51,886 nt of DNA from Methylohalobius sp. (GTDB lineage: Bacteria; Pseudomonadota; Gammaproteobacteria; Methylococcales; Methylothermaceae), in assembly GCA_026415315.1 (NCBI GenBank), contig JAOAHI010000013.1, forward strand, positions 1-51,886, in the 5' to 3' direction. The position numbers were made by a program, and so were the translations under genes. This document shows, piece after piece, positions 1 through 8,580 of the stretch. Each line of letters opens with the position of its first letter. Position 1 is the first letter of the stretch. Below the pieces are notes generated by a model. That model ran no database searches, was not told where the DNA came from, and worked only from the letters and a program-made list of their open reading frames with translations.

Positions 1-863
1 GCATCTTAGTCGAACGCTACAGGCAGGCTATCGCCGAGCATCCCTTGGCGACCGAGATTGCAGTCACGAACTTAAGTAACTTTCTAATCGACCGTGCTGG
101 AGTCACTTTTCTCACCTGGGTGGAAGAGGTCAATAGCCCGCTGCTTGAACAGGCCATCGGACTGTATTTGACCTTTGATGCGGTCCTAGGTGGGCAGACT
201 TTGCGGGCGGGGCTACTGGCAAGAGAGCAGGCACTGGGCAGTGCCTATCTCTATGCGTTGCTCTTGCGCATAGAGGATACCCTGGCGCGTTGTTGCCGCT
301 GGTTTTTAGAACGCGGCTGCTTCCTCGACCTCCAACAGGTAGCCTGGGGACAAAGGTGTTTGCAGCTTTACCTGCGGCATTTGGGGGCAGTGGCCGATGA
401 GAGAGAGTCTGCTCGCCTATTCGCTGCAGGGCTGCCCCAGGACCTGATCGAACGGCTAGAGCGATTTTCCGCCTTGCGCCTTTTTCCAGTGCTGATAGAC
501 TTGGCCTTGGACTTGGGCGGCGACTTTGCTAAAGCCATCCGTTCTTTTCGCCAAATAGCCGAATTTCTTGGCCTTCCAGGTTTGCTTGAGTCATTAACTA
601 AAATGCCTGCCCGCTCGGAGTGGGAGAGCCGGCTCAAACAAGGGTTGGAAGAGCGCCTAGAGAACGCCTGTGCCCATCTTGTCCGCCGGATGGCCGAAGG
701 GGCGCAAACCATCGATGCTGTGTTCGGTCACCCGAGGTGTCTGCAGAAATTTAGCCGCTACCGGCGCCTGCGGAAGGAAATCGAGCGCTTTCCACCGGCC
801 GATCTTGTCCCTTTTGCGGCTTTGACCTTCGAGCTGGAGGGGATATTAGACGCATTGAATTGA
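1..863 (+). CDS. NAD-specific glutamate dehydrogenase, large (180-kDa) type, C-terminal fragment
   Basis: The reading frame is open to the left edge (frame beginning at base 3), so this is the 3' end of a gene that starts outside the window; the TTG at 45 is unlikely to be the real start. The protein end (about 286 residues visible) carries the pattern I recognise from the C-terminal helical domain of the large bacterial NAD-glutamate dehydrogenases: a 'HPL..EI..T.L.N.L..R.G..F' stretch at the beginning, a long helical middle part, and near the end an 'F.GL..LL..L....EW...LKQGLEERL' segment matching the family's 'LGLDWLR..I..LP....W..LAR..LRDDL' tail. The enzyme interconverts glutamate and 2-oxoglutarate with NAD. 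The catalytic domain lies outside the window, so the call rests on the tail only. Alternative: an unrelated all-helical protein. Confidence 0.68.
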   Translation, partial: ILVERYRQAIAEHPLATEIAVTNLSNFLIDRAGVTFLTWVEEVNSPLLEQAIGLYLTFDAVLGGQTLRAGLLAREQALGSAYLYALLLRIEDTLARCCRWFLERGCFLDLQQVAWGQRCLQLYLRHLGAVADERESARLFAAGLPQDLIERLERFSALRLFPVLIDLALDLGGDFAKAIRSFRQIAEFLGLPGLLESLTKMPARSEWESRLKQGLEERLENACAHLVRRMAEGAQTIDAVFGHPRCLQKFSRYRRLRKEIERFPPADLVPFAALTFELEGILDALN

Positions 864-885
864 TGTCCTAAACTTAGTGTAAAGA

Positions 886-1083
886 ATGTTGAGTGGGCCA
901 GCGCTCGGTTTTGCAACTGGTCATCAATACCGCTCGGAGCATCGTTACTTTCCTGATAGTGTTTTTGATCCAGCACACCCAGAGCCGGAAGGGCGATGCT
1001 ATTCGATTAAGCTGGATGATCTGGGAAGTCGCCAAAGCCGAGAACAGCTGGTCGTATTTTACGTCAGCGCTCTATGGGGCTAG
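886..1083 (+). pseudogene. Relic of a low-affinity iron permease family protein (frameshifted fragment)
   Basis: Pieces of one small membrane protein appear in two reading frames. Frame 1 (from 886) begins LSGPALGF; frame 2 (from 893) continues QLVINTARSIVTFLIVFLIQ, HTQSRKGDAIRL; frame 1 then resumes with KLDDLGSRQSREQL. Spliced in this order they resemble the low-affinity iron permease family (PF04120: '..LSGP.[44 protein letters not shown]'). At least two frame changes and loss of both ends mean no intact protein is made. It fills the gap between the glutamate dehydrogenase stop and the RND gene. The match is from memory of the family; short open frames here are otherwise meaningless. Confidence 0.55.
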
Positions 1084-1116
1084 CCCGCCACGCGCGAGGA
1101 GCTGAGGCGACGGGCA

Positions 1117-3516
1117 ATGACCCAAAAAAGCAGAATTTTCCTCACCGTTCAGTTGATGATGAGTTTTGAACGCTACTTTGAATTTTTGCACCGTCGGCGC
1201 GCGTGGGTGATCGCAGCAGCTAGCCTGATCGTCGCGCTTTTAGGAAGCGGGATGCGTTTTTTGCACTTTACCACTGACTACCGGGTATTTTTCGACCAGG
1301 ACGATCGACGCCTTAAAGCGCTGGACGCCTTGCACCGCACCTACAGTAAGGACGATACCGTACTGTTCATCTTAACTCCCAAGGACGGCCAGGTATTTAC
1401 TGCCTCCACTTTAGCCTCTGTGGCCTGGTTGACCAAACAGGCTTGGCACTTGCCTTATATCCAACGCGTCGATTCCCTGCAGAATTTTCAGTATACCTAT
1501 GCGCGGGGAGATGAGTTGGTCGTGCAGGATTTGTACCGCGATCCCGAGCGCTTACGCGAGGCCGAACTGGAGCAGCTCAAACAGATCGCGTTGAACGAGC
1601 CGCTGCTTAAAAACCGCCTGATCTCACCTGGCGCCGATGTGACCGGGGTGAATGTGAGCGTACGCTTGCCGGGAGTAGACGAAGAGCGGGAAGTCCCGCA
1701 GGTGGTAGCAGCGGCTGAACGCTTGGCTGCTGAATTGGCGGTGCGCGATCCCAATCTGGAGGTGCGCCTAACCGGTGGGGTGCTGATGAGCTATGCCTTC
1801 CCTCAGGCCTCCTTGCGCGATCTTAAGACCTTAGTGCCAGCAATGGCTGTACTGGTCGGCTTGGTGCTGTATTTTCTCTTGCGCTCAGCGCTGGCGACAT
1901 GGGTAGCCTGCCTGACCATCCTGTGCGCTGTCGCCTCGACCATGGGCCTGGCCGGATGGTTCGGCGTTCCGGTCTCTCCTCCGGCTGCTGCAGCTCCCAA
2001 CATCATTCTCACCGTAGCAGTCGCTGACTCAGTCCACGTTTTGGTCAGCTTCCTCCTAGCCATGCAAGCTGGCTGGCTTATGCCTTGCCCTTGGAGTCAA
2101 GTGCGGAAGAGAGCGGCTGAGCAAGCCTTCCGCCTTAATCTTAAGCCGATGTTTCTGACCAACTTCACCACTGCGCTGGGATTTTTGAGTTTAAATTTTA
2201 GCGATTCGCCGCCTTTTCGCGATCTGGGCAATCTCACCGCTTTAGGGGTAGGATTTGCATTTGCCTATACCTTGGTGCTGGTGCCGTGCCTTTTAGTTAC
2301 GCTGCCGATCCGGCCTGAACGAGCACCTTTAGGCCAGAATGGAATGGTGCGCTTAGGGGAGTGGGTGATCGCTCGGCGCCGCTTGGTTATGACCCTAATG
2401 CTCGGGGTGGTTGTAGGGCTGGGGGCATTCTTGGGCAGAAACGAGCTCAACGATGACCTAATCAAATACTTCTCGGCCACCACCCCTTTTCGCCAAAACG
2501 CCGAATATGCGACCGAACACTTGACGGGGATGTACGTGATGGATTACTCCCTGCCGGCCTCGGGTCCGGGCGGGGTAACCGAGCCCGAGTATTTGCGCGT
2601 TTTAGATGAGTTTGCTGCTTGGTATAGACAGCAACCTGAAGTGATCCACGTCTTTAGTCTGGCCGACATCATCAAGCGCTTAAACCGGAACCTGCATGGA
2701 GACGACCCTAATTGGTATCGGATCCCGGAGAGCCGCATGCTAGCCGCCCAGTACCTTCTACTGTACGAGATGTCCTTGCCGGAAGGCCTAGAGCTCACCG
2801 ACCGGATCAATGTGGACAAATCGGCCAGCCGTTTCACCGCCACTTTGAAAAACCTCTCCAGCCGGGAAATGTTGGAATTGGAGCGCGGTGCCCAAGTCTG
2901 GCTAGCAAGACACGCTCCAGCTTATATGCAGGCACAGGCGACCGGTCCCAATTTGATCTTTGCCCACATCGGCCAAAGCAACATTTTAGGCATGATCTTG
3001 GGTACTGTGGTCGAGTTTACCTTGATCGCCTTAGTGCTAGTGGTGGCTCTGAGGTCAGTAGGGCTTGGATTGTTAAGCCTGATCTCTAACACCGTGCCGG
3101 CGCTGCTGGCCTATGGGCTATGGGGGATCGTCCACGGCCAGATCAACATGGGACTGTCAGTGGTGGCAAGCATGACCTTGGGGATCGTGGTCGATGATAC
3201 CGTTCATTTTTTAAGCAAATGGCAGCACGCCCGCCTCCGAGGCTTTGACCGGATAGGTGCAGTCCGCTATGCCTTCACCCAAGTCGGCGTGGCTACCTTA
3301 GTGTTTTCCTTGGTGTTAGCGGCAGGCTTTCTCGTGCTGACCTTATCGGATTTCACCATCAACGCTCAAATGGGGTTGTTGACGGCCATTACTATTGGTT
3401 TTGCCTTATTGGCGGATTTGTTTTTGCTTCCACCTTTGCTGTTGGTAGGAGTAACAAAAGCGCCGGAACGGGCTATGCTTGAATCTAAGGGGTACCGGCT
3501 AAGGCAAGAGCCATGA
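1117..3516 (+). CDS. RND/MMPL-family exporter (efflux or lipid transporter)
   Basis: A 799-residue inner-membrane protein with the two-fold RND layout: one membrane helix at about residues 31-48, a periplasmic loop to about 235, a cluster of helices to about 400, then a second copy (helix at about 425-443, loop to about 620, helices about 630-780). Each half has an MMPL-type helix with acidic residues (for example 'TLGIVVDDTVHF' in the second half and 'VAVADSVHVL' in the first). It belongs to the RND superfamily branch that includes the hopanoid transporter HpnN and MmpL lipid exporters; the substrate cannot be read from sequence. The start at 1117 has a GAGG about 10 bases upstream; ATGs at 1156/1159 are alternatives. 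The stop overlaps the next gene by four bases (ATGA), and that gene is its probable periplasmic partner. Confidence 0.88.
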   Translation: MTQKSRIFLTVQLMMSFERYFEFLHRRRAWVIAAASLIVALLGSGMRFLHFTTDYRVFFDQDDRRLKALDALHRTYSKDDTVLFILTPKDGQVFTASTLASVAWLTKQAWHLPYIQRVDSLQNFQYTYARGDELVVQDLYRDPERLREAELEQLKQIALNEPLLKNRLISPGADVTGVNVSVRLPGVDEEREVPQVVAAAERLAAELAVRDPNLEVRLTGGVLMSYAFPQASLRDLKTLVPAMAVLVGLVLYFLLRSALATWVACLTILCAVASTMGLAGWFGVPVSPPAAAAPNIILTVAVADSVHVLVSFLLAMQAGWLMPCPWSQVRKRAAEQAFRLNLKPMFLTNFTTALGFLSLNFSDSPPFRDLGNLTALGVGFAFAYTLVLVPCLLVTLPIRPERAPLGQNGMVRLGEWVIARRRLVMTLMLGVVVGLGAFLGRNELNDDLIKYFSATTPFRQNAEYATEHLTGMYVMDYSLPASGPGGVTEPEYLRVLDEFAAWYRQQPEVIHVFSLADIIKRLNRNLHGDDPNWYRIPESRMLAAQYLLLYEMSLPEGLELTDRINVDKSASRFTATLKNLSSREMLELERGAQVWLARHAPAYMQAQATGPNLIFAHIGQSNILGMILGTVVEFTLIALVLVVALRSVGLGLLSLISNTVPALLAYGLWGIVHGQINMGLSVVASMTLGIVVDDTVHFLSKWQHARLRGFDRIGAVRYAFTQVGVATLVFSLVLAAGFLVLTLSDFTINAQMGLLTAITIGFALLADLFLLPPLLLVGVTKAPERAMLESKGYRLRQEP

Positions 3517-4295
3517 AAACGCTTTGGATCTGGATGTTGAGCCTGATAGTCGCGCTGACTGCTTGGGCTGAGACAGCCGAGGAGAAGGGGCTTGAAATCG
3601 CCCGCGAAATGGAGCGGCGGGACATGGGCTGGCAGTCTGTCCGCGCTGACTTGACCATGATCTTAGCTGACCGTCAAGGCGAGGTCAGCACGCGCCAGAT
3701 CCGGTTTTTTGGCCGTGAGGGGACAGAGGACGGCGACCGGAGTCTTCTCGTGTTCGACAGCCCCTTAGACGTCAAGGGCAGCCAGTTTTTAAGCCTGTCC
3801 CACAAGCGGGGCGACGACGACCAATGGCTGTATCTTCCCGCTCTTAAGCGAGTCAAGAGGATTTCGGCCGCTAACAAAGGCGGAGCCTTCATGGGTAGCG
3901 AATTCGCCTACGAGGATATGGGTGCACCCGAGCTCGAAAAATACGATTACAAATACCTGCGCCAGGAACCCTATCAGAATCGGATGAGCTTTGTCATCGA
4001 GCGTTACCCCAAGGACGAACACTCCCTTTATAGCCGGCAGGTGGCCTGGATCGACAAGGAGCTGTACATTCCTTGGCAAGTCGAGTACTACAACCGCCGA
4101 GGCGAGCACCTGAAAACGCTCACTTACCGCAAGTACAAAAAGTATCTAGGAAGGTTCTGGCGCCCCGGAGAAATGGAGATGGTCAACCACCGCAGCGGCA
4201 AGGTCACGCGCCTTATTTGGCAAAATTATCGCTTCCAAGACCCAGAAGTTAAGGACGAGATGTTTGACTCCCAGGGTTTGGGGTACAGCCACTAA
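3513..4295 (+). CDS. LolA-like outer-membrane lipoprotein-sorting protein (RND partner)
   Basis: A 260-residue protein with a clear N-terminal signal peptide (residues 1-19, ending ALTAWA) and the body of the 'outer membrane lipoprotein-sorting protein' family: a LolA/LolB-like half barrel with the segments 'DSPLDVKGSQFLSLSHK', 'DDQWLYLPALKRVKRI' and 'GAFMGSEFAYEDM'. Family members are usually encoded directly next to MMPL-type RND transporters, as here (4-base overlap), and are thought to shuttle a hydrophobic cargo through the periplasm. The cargo (lipoprotein, hopanoid, other lipid) is unknown. No lipobox is seen, so it should be soluble. It ends five bases before the convergent carboxylase gene. 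Confidence 0.87.
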   Translation: MKTLWIWMLSLIVALTAWAETAEEKGLEIAREMERRDMGWQSVRADLTMILADRQGEVSTRQIRFFGREGTEDGDRSLLVFDSPLDVKGSQFLSLSHKRGDDDQWLYLPALKRVKRISAANKGGAFMGSEFAYEDMGAPELEKYDYKYLRQEPYQNRMSFVIERYPKDEHSLYSRQVAWIDKELYIPWQVEYYNRRGEHLKTLTYRKYKKYLGRFWRPGEMEMVNHRSGKVTRLIWQNYRFQDPEVKDEMFDSQGLGYSH

Positions 4296-4300
4296 GTTGG

Positions 4301-6121
4301 TCAGGGCTCAATGTGAAGTAGCGTTTCCTGCGGAGTAACGGCATCGCCCTTGCGCACATAGATGTGGGTAACGCGGCCCGCGATCGGGGCCTGCACTTCG
4401 GTTTCCATTTTCATGGTCTCGACGACTAAAAGGGGATCCCCGGCTTTGACCGGATCGCCTTCTTTGACCAGAACCTCGACGATGTTGCCCGGCATCGCCA
4501 AGGTTACGTCGCCCTCGCCCTGAGCTTTGGGTCGGCGGCTGGTGAGCCGGCGCGGTACTGCCCCTTCGGTGCCGCCGGTGAGGACGACCTCGTCCAAAGT
4601 CTCAATCACGGCCTCCTCCGGCACTCCGTCCACCACCATGTAAAAATGCCGCTCGGCTTGATGTTTAGGGCCGGCTCCGGTGATGCGCACATGGTAAGTT
4701 TCCCCGTGCAGGTGGATGTTAAATTCGGTCGGGGCGATTTGCGGAGGGCAAAGCTCCGCAGGCGGCTCGATCGGCTCAGGTTGCAAGGTGCCAGCGGCAC
4801 GTTGTTCTAAAAACTGGCGCCCGATGTCTGGAAACATAGCATAAATTAAGACATCTTCTTCGGATTGGGCCAATTCTCCGATCTGCGCGCGCAAGGACTC
4901 CATTTCCGGAAGAAGCAGGTCCGCTGGGCGGCAGTCGATGATTTCCTCTGTGCCTACAGCTTTTTGTCTGAGCGCTTCGTTAACTGGCGCTGGGGGCTTG
5001 CCATACCCTCCCTGGAGATAGCGCTTGACCTCGTTGGTAATGGTCTCGTAGCGTTTATTGCTTAGCACATTGATGACGGCTTGGGTACCGATGATTTGCG
5101 AGGTCGGTGTAACCAACGGCGGATAACCTAAATCTTGGCGCACTTTAGGGATTTCGGCGAGCACCTCTTCGAGCCGGTTAAGCGCTCCTTGTTCCTTGAG
5201 CTGATGGTAAAGATTGGAGATCATTCCGCCGGGGACCTGGTGGAGGTGAACGCGTGGATCGGGTCCCACGTATTCCGGCTCAAAGCGGTGGTATTTCAGA
5301 CGCACTTCCCAGAAATACGCTGCGATTTCTTCCAGCAGTTTGAGGTCGATGGCGACGGTGTATCCGAGATCGCGCAGGGCAATTACCATGCTTTCGGTTG
5401 GTGGGTGGCTCGGGCCTCCGGCAAACGAGGAGACAGCAGTGTCGATGTGGTCACAGCCAGCCTCCACCGCTTTTAAGTGACACATCTCAGAAAGTCCTGA
5501 GTTAGCATGGCAATGCAGGTGCAGGGGAAGCTTGACAGAGGCTTTAATTGCTTGCACCAACTCGTAAGTCGCCTTGGGCGTAAGCAAGCCGGCCATATCC
5601 TTGATGGCGATCGAGTCGCAGTCCATTTTGGCCAGTTCTTTGGCCTGCTCGACAAAACCTTCTATGCTATGAACTGGACTTACCGTGTAACAGAGCGTTC
5701 CTTGGGCATGTTTGCCGGCACGCTTGACCGCAGCGATGGCGGTCTCAAGATTTCTTAAATCGTTTAAGGCGTCGAAGATGCGGAACACGTCCATACCGTT
5801 GGCGGCGGCCCGGGCGACAAAGGCTTCCACCACGTCGTCGGCGTAAGGGCGATAACCCAAGAGATTTTGACCGCGCAGCAGCATCTGTAGCCGCGTGCTA
5901 GGAAGATGCTTGCGCAGCTCTCTGAGGCGCTCCCACGGATCCTGTCTTAAAAATCTAAGACATGCATCAAAGGTAGCTCCTCCCCAGCATTCCAAAGACC
6001 AGTAACCGACCCGATCCAGTTTGGGACAGATCGGCAGCATGTCTTCGGTGCGCATGCGCGTAGCAATCAGACATTGATGGGCATCGCGCAAAATAACGTC
6101 GGTGATATGCACTGTGCTCAT
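4301..6121 (-). CDS. pycB: Pyruvate carboxylase subunit B / oxaloacetate decarboxylase alpha subunit
   Basis: A 606-residue biotin protein: an N-terminal carboxyltransferase (HMGL-like) barrel with the opening 'RDAHQCLIATRMRTEDM' and the metal-binding 'LHLHCHANSGLS', a middle PYC/OADA domain, a linker, and a C-terminal biotinyl domain with the MKM motif (biotin-accepting Lys571). The start at 6121 is chosen over the longer frame (6172) because it follows GGAGAAGCC and the protein then begins MSTVHITDVILRDAHQ, as the family does; the longer form would also overlap the upstream gene. No sodium-pump beta or gamma subunit is nearby, and the partner is a biotin carboxylase, so the pair most likely makes oxaloacetate from pyruvate, CO2 and ATP (anaplerosis). 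Eight bases separate it from the upstream subunit gene. Confidence 0.9.
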   Translation of the reverse strand: MSTVHITDVILRDAHQCLIATRMRTEDMLPICPKLDRVGYWSLECWGGATFDACLRFLRQDPWERLRELRKHLPSTRLQMLLRGQNLLGYRPYADDVVEAFVARAAANGMDVFRIFDALNDLRNLETAIAAVKRAGKHAQGTLCYTVSPVHSIEGFVEQAKELAKMDCDSIAIKDMAGLLTPKATYELVQAIKASVKLPLHLHCHANSGLSEMCHLKAVEAGCDHIDTAVSSFAGGPSHPPTESMVIALRDLGYTVAIDLKLLEEIAAYFWEVRLKYHRFEPEYVGPDPRVHLHQVPGGMISNLYHQLKEQGALNRLEEVLAEIPKVRQDLGYPPLVTPTSQIIGTQAVINVLSNKRYETITNEVKRYLQGGYGKPPAPVNEALRQKAVGTEEIIDCRPADLLLPEMESLRAQIGELAQSEEDVLIYAMFPDIGRQFLEQRAAGTLQPEPIEPPAELCPPQIAPTEFNIHLHGETYHVRITGAGPKHQAERHFYMVVDGVPEEAVIETLDEVVLTGGTEGAVPRRLTSRRPKAQGEGDVTLAMPGNIVEVLVKEGDPVKAGDPLLVVETMKMETEVQAPIAGRVTHIYVRKGDAVTPQETLLHIEP

Positions 6122-6129
6122 GGCTTCTC

Positions 6130-7548
6130 CTATAGTCCAGCGTGCGCGGCGATGGCGGCTGCCAGGGCGCATGCTATATGGGTCTTGCTGCGTTTTTCCG
6201 AGTACCGAGCGAGCTCCGGATGGGCTTCGACGAAGCCGGTATCGAAGCGGCCGGCACGAAAATCGAAAGATTTTAAAATTTGTTGATAGTAGGCTCGAGT
6301 GGTTTTAATGCCGCTGATTTCCATGTCGTCCAGCGCGCGCCGGCTGCGGTTGATAGCATCTTCGTAGCTAGGAGCCCAAACGATGAGTTTGGCTATCATC
6401 GAATCGTAATACGGGGGAATATCGTAGCCGGTGTAAATAGCGGTGTCAGTCCGCACCCCTGGACCGCCTGGGGCATAGTAGCGGGTAATGCGGCCAAAGC
6501 TCGGAAGAAAATCGTTGCGCGGATCCTCAGCGTTGATCCGAAACTGGATGGCAAAACCGCGCTTTTCTATCTGGTTTTGCGCATAACGCAAGGGCAGGCC
6601 GGAAGCGATGCGGATTTGTTCCTCGACGATGTCAACGCCGGTGATCGCTTCGGTAATGGTGTGCTCCACCTGAATGCGCGTATTCATCTCCATGAAGTAG
6701 AATTGACCAGCTTGGTCGCAAAGAAACTCCACTGTACCGGCATTTTGATAACCTACGGTGCGGGCGGCTTTGACCGCCATTTCGCACACGGTTTGGCGCT
6801 GAGCTTCGGTGAGTGCCGGTGAGGGTGCAATCTCGATCAGTTTCTGGTTGCGGCGCTGGATCGAGCAATCGCGCTCGAACAAATGGATCGCATTACCATG
6901 GTGATCGGCTAAGATCTGGACTTCAATGTGACGCGGTTTTTCAACGCATTTTTCTAAGAACACTTCGGCTGAACCAAAAGCTTTGGTAGCCTCCGAGACC
7001 ACCCGTTCGTAATTGCGCCTTAAGTCGGAGGCCGAATCGCAGCGACGAATGCCGCGCCCTCCTCCGCCGGAGGTGGCTTTGAGCATCACGGGATAGCCGA
7101 TTTTCTCAGCCAGTTCTAGGGCCTCTTCTGCGTTTTCGAGGTTGCCCTCGCTCCCTGGCACGACCGGAATGCCAGCAGCCTGCATAGTTTTGCGCGCCTC
7201 GATTTTGTCTCCCATGCGGCGGATGATGTCGGCGCTTGGGCCAATAAAGCGAATCCCGCGTTTGGCGCAAATTTCAGCAAACTGAGCGTTTTCCGAGAGA
7301 AAGCCGTAGCCGGGGTGGATAGCATCGCACCCGGTCTCTAAGGCCAAGTTGACCAGCTTGTGGGGATTAAGATAGCCGGCTAGAGGATCTTCGCCTAGGC
7401 TGTGGGCTTCGTCGGCTTTTTTGACGTGCAGAGCATGGCGGTCGGCCTCGCTGTATACGGCTACCGACAGGATGCCCATTTCAGCGCACGCGCGAATAAT
7501 GCGAACAGCGATCTCGCCGCGATTGGCGATGAGAATTTTGCGCAGCAT
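6130..7548 (-). CDS. pycA: Biotin carboxylase; pyruvate carboxylase subunit A (AccC-like)
   Basis: A 472-residue ATP-grasp enzyme starting MLRKILIANRGEIAVRII, the hallmark of biotin carboxylases, with the glycine-rich ATP loop 'KATSGGGGRGIRR' near residue 165 and 'FMEMNTRIQVEHTITE' near residue 290. It carboxylates the biotin carried by the following subunit. It is a little longer than the usual AccC (about 450), as in the PycA subunits of split pyruvate carboxylases. It is first in a two-gene minus-strand operon with pycB. It could instead be accC for fatty-acid synthesis, but no accB is beside it and the neighbour is a carboxyltransferase with its own biotin domain. Confidence 0.9.
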   Translation of the reverse strand: MLRKILIANRGEIAVRIIRACAEMGILSVAVYSEADRHALHVKKADEAHSLGEDPLAGYLNPHKLVNLALETGCDAIHPGYGFLSENAQFAEICAKRGIRFIGPSADIIRRMGDKIEARKTMQAAGIPVVPGSEGNLENAEEALELAEKIGYPVMLKATSGGGGRGIRRCDSASDLRRNYERVVSEATKAFGSAEVFLEKCVEKPRHIEVQILADHHGNAIHLFERDCSIQRRNQKLIEIAPSPALTEAQRQTVCEMAVKAARTVGYQNAGTVEFLCDQAGQFYFMEMNTRIQVEHTITEAITGVDIVEEQIRIASGLPLRYAQNQIEKRGFAIQFRINAEDPRNDFLPSFGRITRYYAPGGPGVRTDTAIYTGYDIPPYYDSMIAKLIVWAPSYEDAINRSRRALDDMEISGIKTTRAYYQQILKSFDFRAGRFDTGFVEAHPELARYSEKRSKTHIACALAAAIAAHAGL

Positions 7549-7763
7549 CAGCCTATTACCTCTACTCTAAAACAAAAGGCGAAAAAATCGTCAATAGAAT
7601 CAATCTTTGCGCAAGCGCTGAATCCAAACCACGACATAGTGCATGATGTTCTTCCTTAGGCTTCTTGTCCGCCGGTGGGATGGCATAGGCGTATAAGCTA
7701 AAGACGTAAACAAAAATATTTTGGCATATACTTTCACGATTTTCGACGTTTTCAAGGAAAACC

Positions 7764-8576
7764 ATGCGGGTGCTATTGATCGCCGGAGTGTGTTTGTGGC
7801 TGTGCGCATGTGCTTCGGTCAAGCGTTGGTTCGAGACCAAACCCGAGCCGATAGAGGTAGTGCCGGAGGAAAATTTGTACCGCCAGGCTAAAGAGAAGCT
7901 TGACCAAGGCAGCTATGCCCGGGCGATCGAGTTGTATCAGGCGATGGAGACTCGCTATCCGTTTGGCCGCTACGGCCCCCAGGTCCTTTTGGACCTCGCC
8001 TATGCTCACTATAAGCAGGGCGATCCTGAAGCGGGCTTGGCCGCGATCGAGCGTTTTATTAAATTATATCCCGCGCACGAGCGGCTCGATTACGCTTACT
8101 ATTTGCGCGGCCTGATCCATACTAGCCAGGGAATGGGATTTGTGGAGCGTTATTTTCCCATCGATCTTACTAAGCGCGACGTCAGTCCCTTGGCCGAGGC
8201 GTATCAGGATTTTGTGGCTTTGCTCGAGAAATTTCCAGACAGCCAGTACCGCCAAGAAGCTGAGCAGCGCAAGCTGGCTTTATTTGATTGGATGGCTAAA
8301 CATGAATTGCACGTAGCTCGGTTTTATCTAAAGCGGGGAGCTTATCTTGCTGCAGCTAACCGAGCTTCTCACATCGTCGAGCATTACCCTACCACTTCAG
8401 CTGTCCCGTTTGCCCTAAAAATAATGGAGCGCGCCTATCGCCAATTGGCGCTGGACGATTTGGCTGACCAAGCCGCGAAGACCTATGCGTTCAATTTTGG
8501 CGAGGCTGAGCCAGTCTTAGAAACGCGACCTCAGACTGTGTTAGGTTGGGTGTTTTGGCTGTTTCGTTGGGATTGA
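7764..8576 (+). CDS. bamD: Outer membrane assembly lipoprotein BamD
   Basis: A 270-residue lipoprotein: signal peptide MRVLLIAGVCLWLCAC with a lipobox LCAC, so Cys16 should be lipidated. The remainder is a run of tetratricopeptide repeats ('YRQAKEKLDQGSYARAIELY', 'VLLDLAYAHYKQGDPEAGL') and the YfiO/BamD segment 'ERYFPIDLTKRDVSPLAEAY'. BamD is an essential member of the BAM complex that inserts beta-barrel proteins into the outer membrane. An AAGGA lies just upstream of the ATG. The preceding 215-base gap (7549-7763) is AT-rich and must hold promoters for both divergent units; a TATACT at 7737-7742 could be a -10 but I see no convincing -35. Confidence 0.93.
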   Translation: MRVLLIAGVCLWLCACASVKRWFETKPEPIEVVPEENLYRQAKEKLDQGSYARAIELYQAMETRYPFGRYGPQVLLDLAYAHYKQGDPEAGLAAIERFIKLYPAHERLDYAYYLRGLIHTSQGMGFVERYFPIDLTKRDVSPLAEAYQDFVALLEKFPDSQYRQEAEQRKLALFDWMAKHELHVARFYLKRGAYLAAANRASHIVEHYPTTSAVPFALKIMERAYRQLALDDLADQAAKTYAFNFGEAEPVLETRPQTVLGWVFWLFRWD

Positions 8577-8580
8577 CGCC

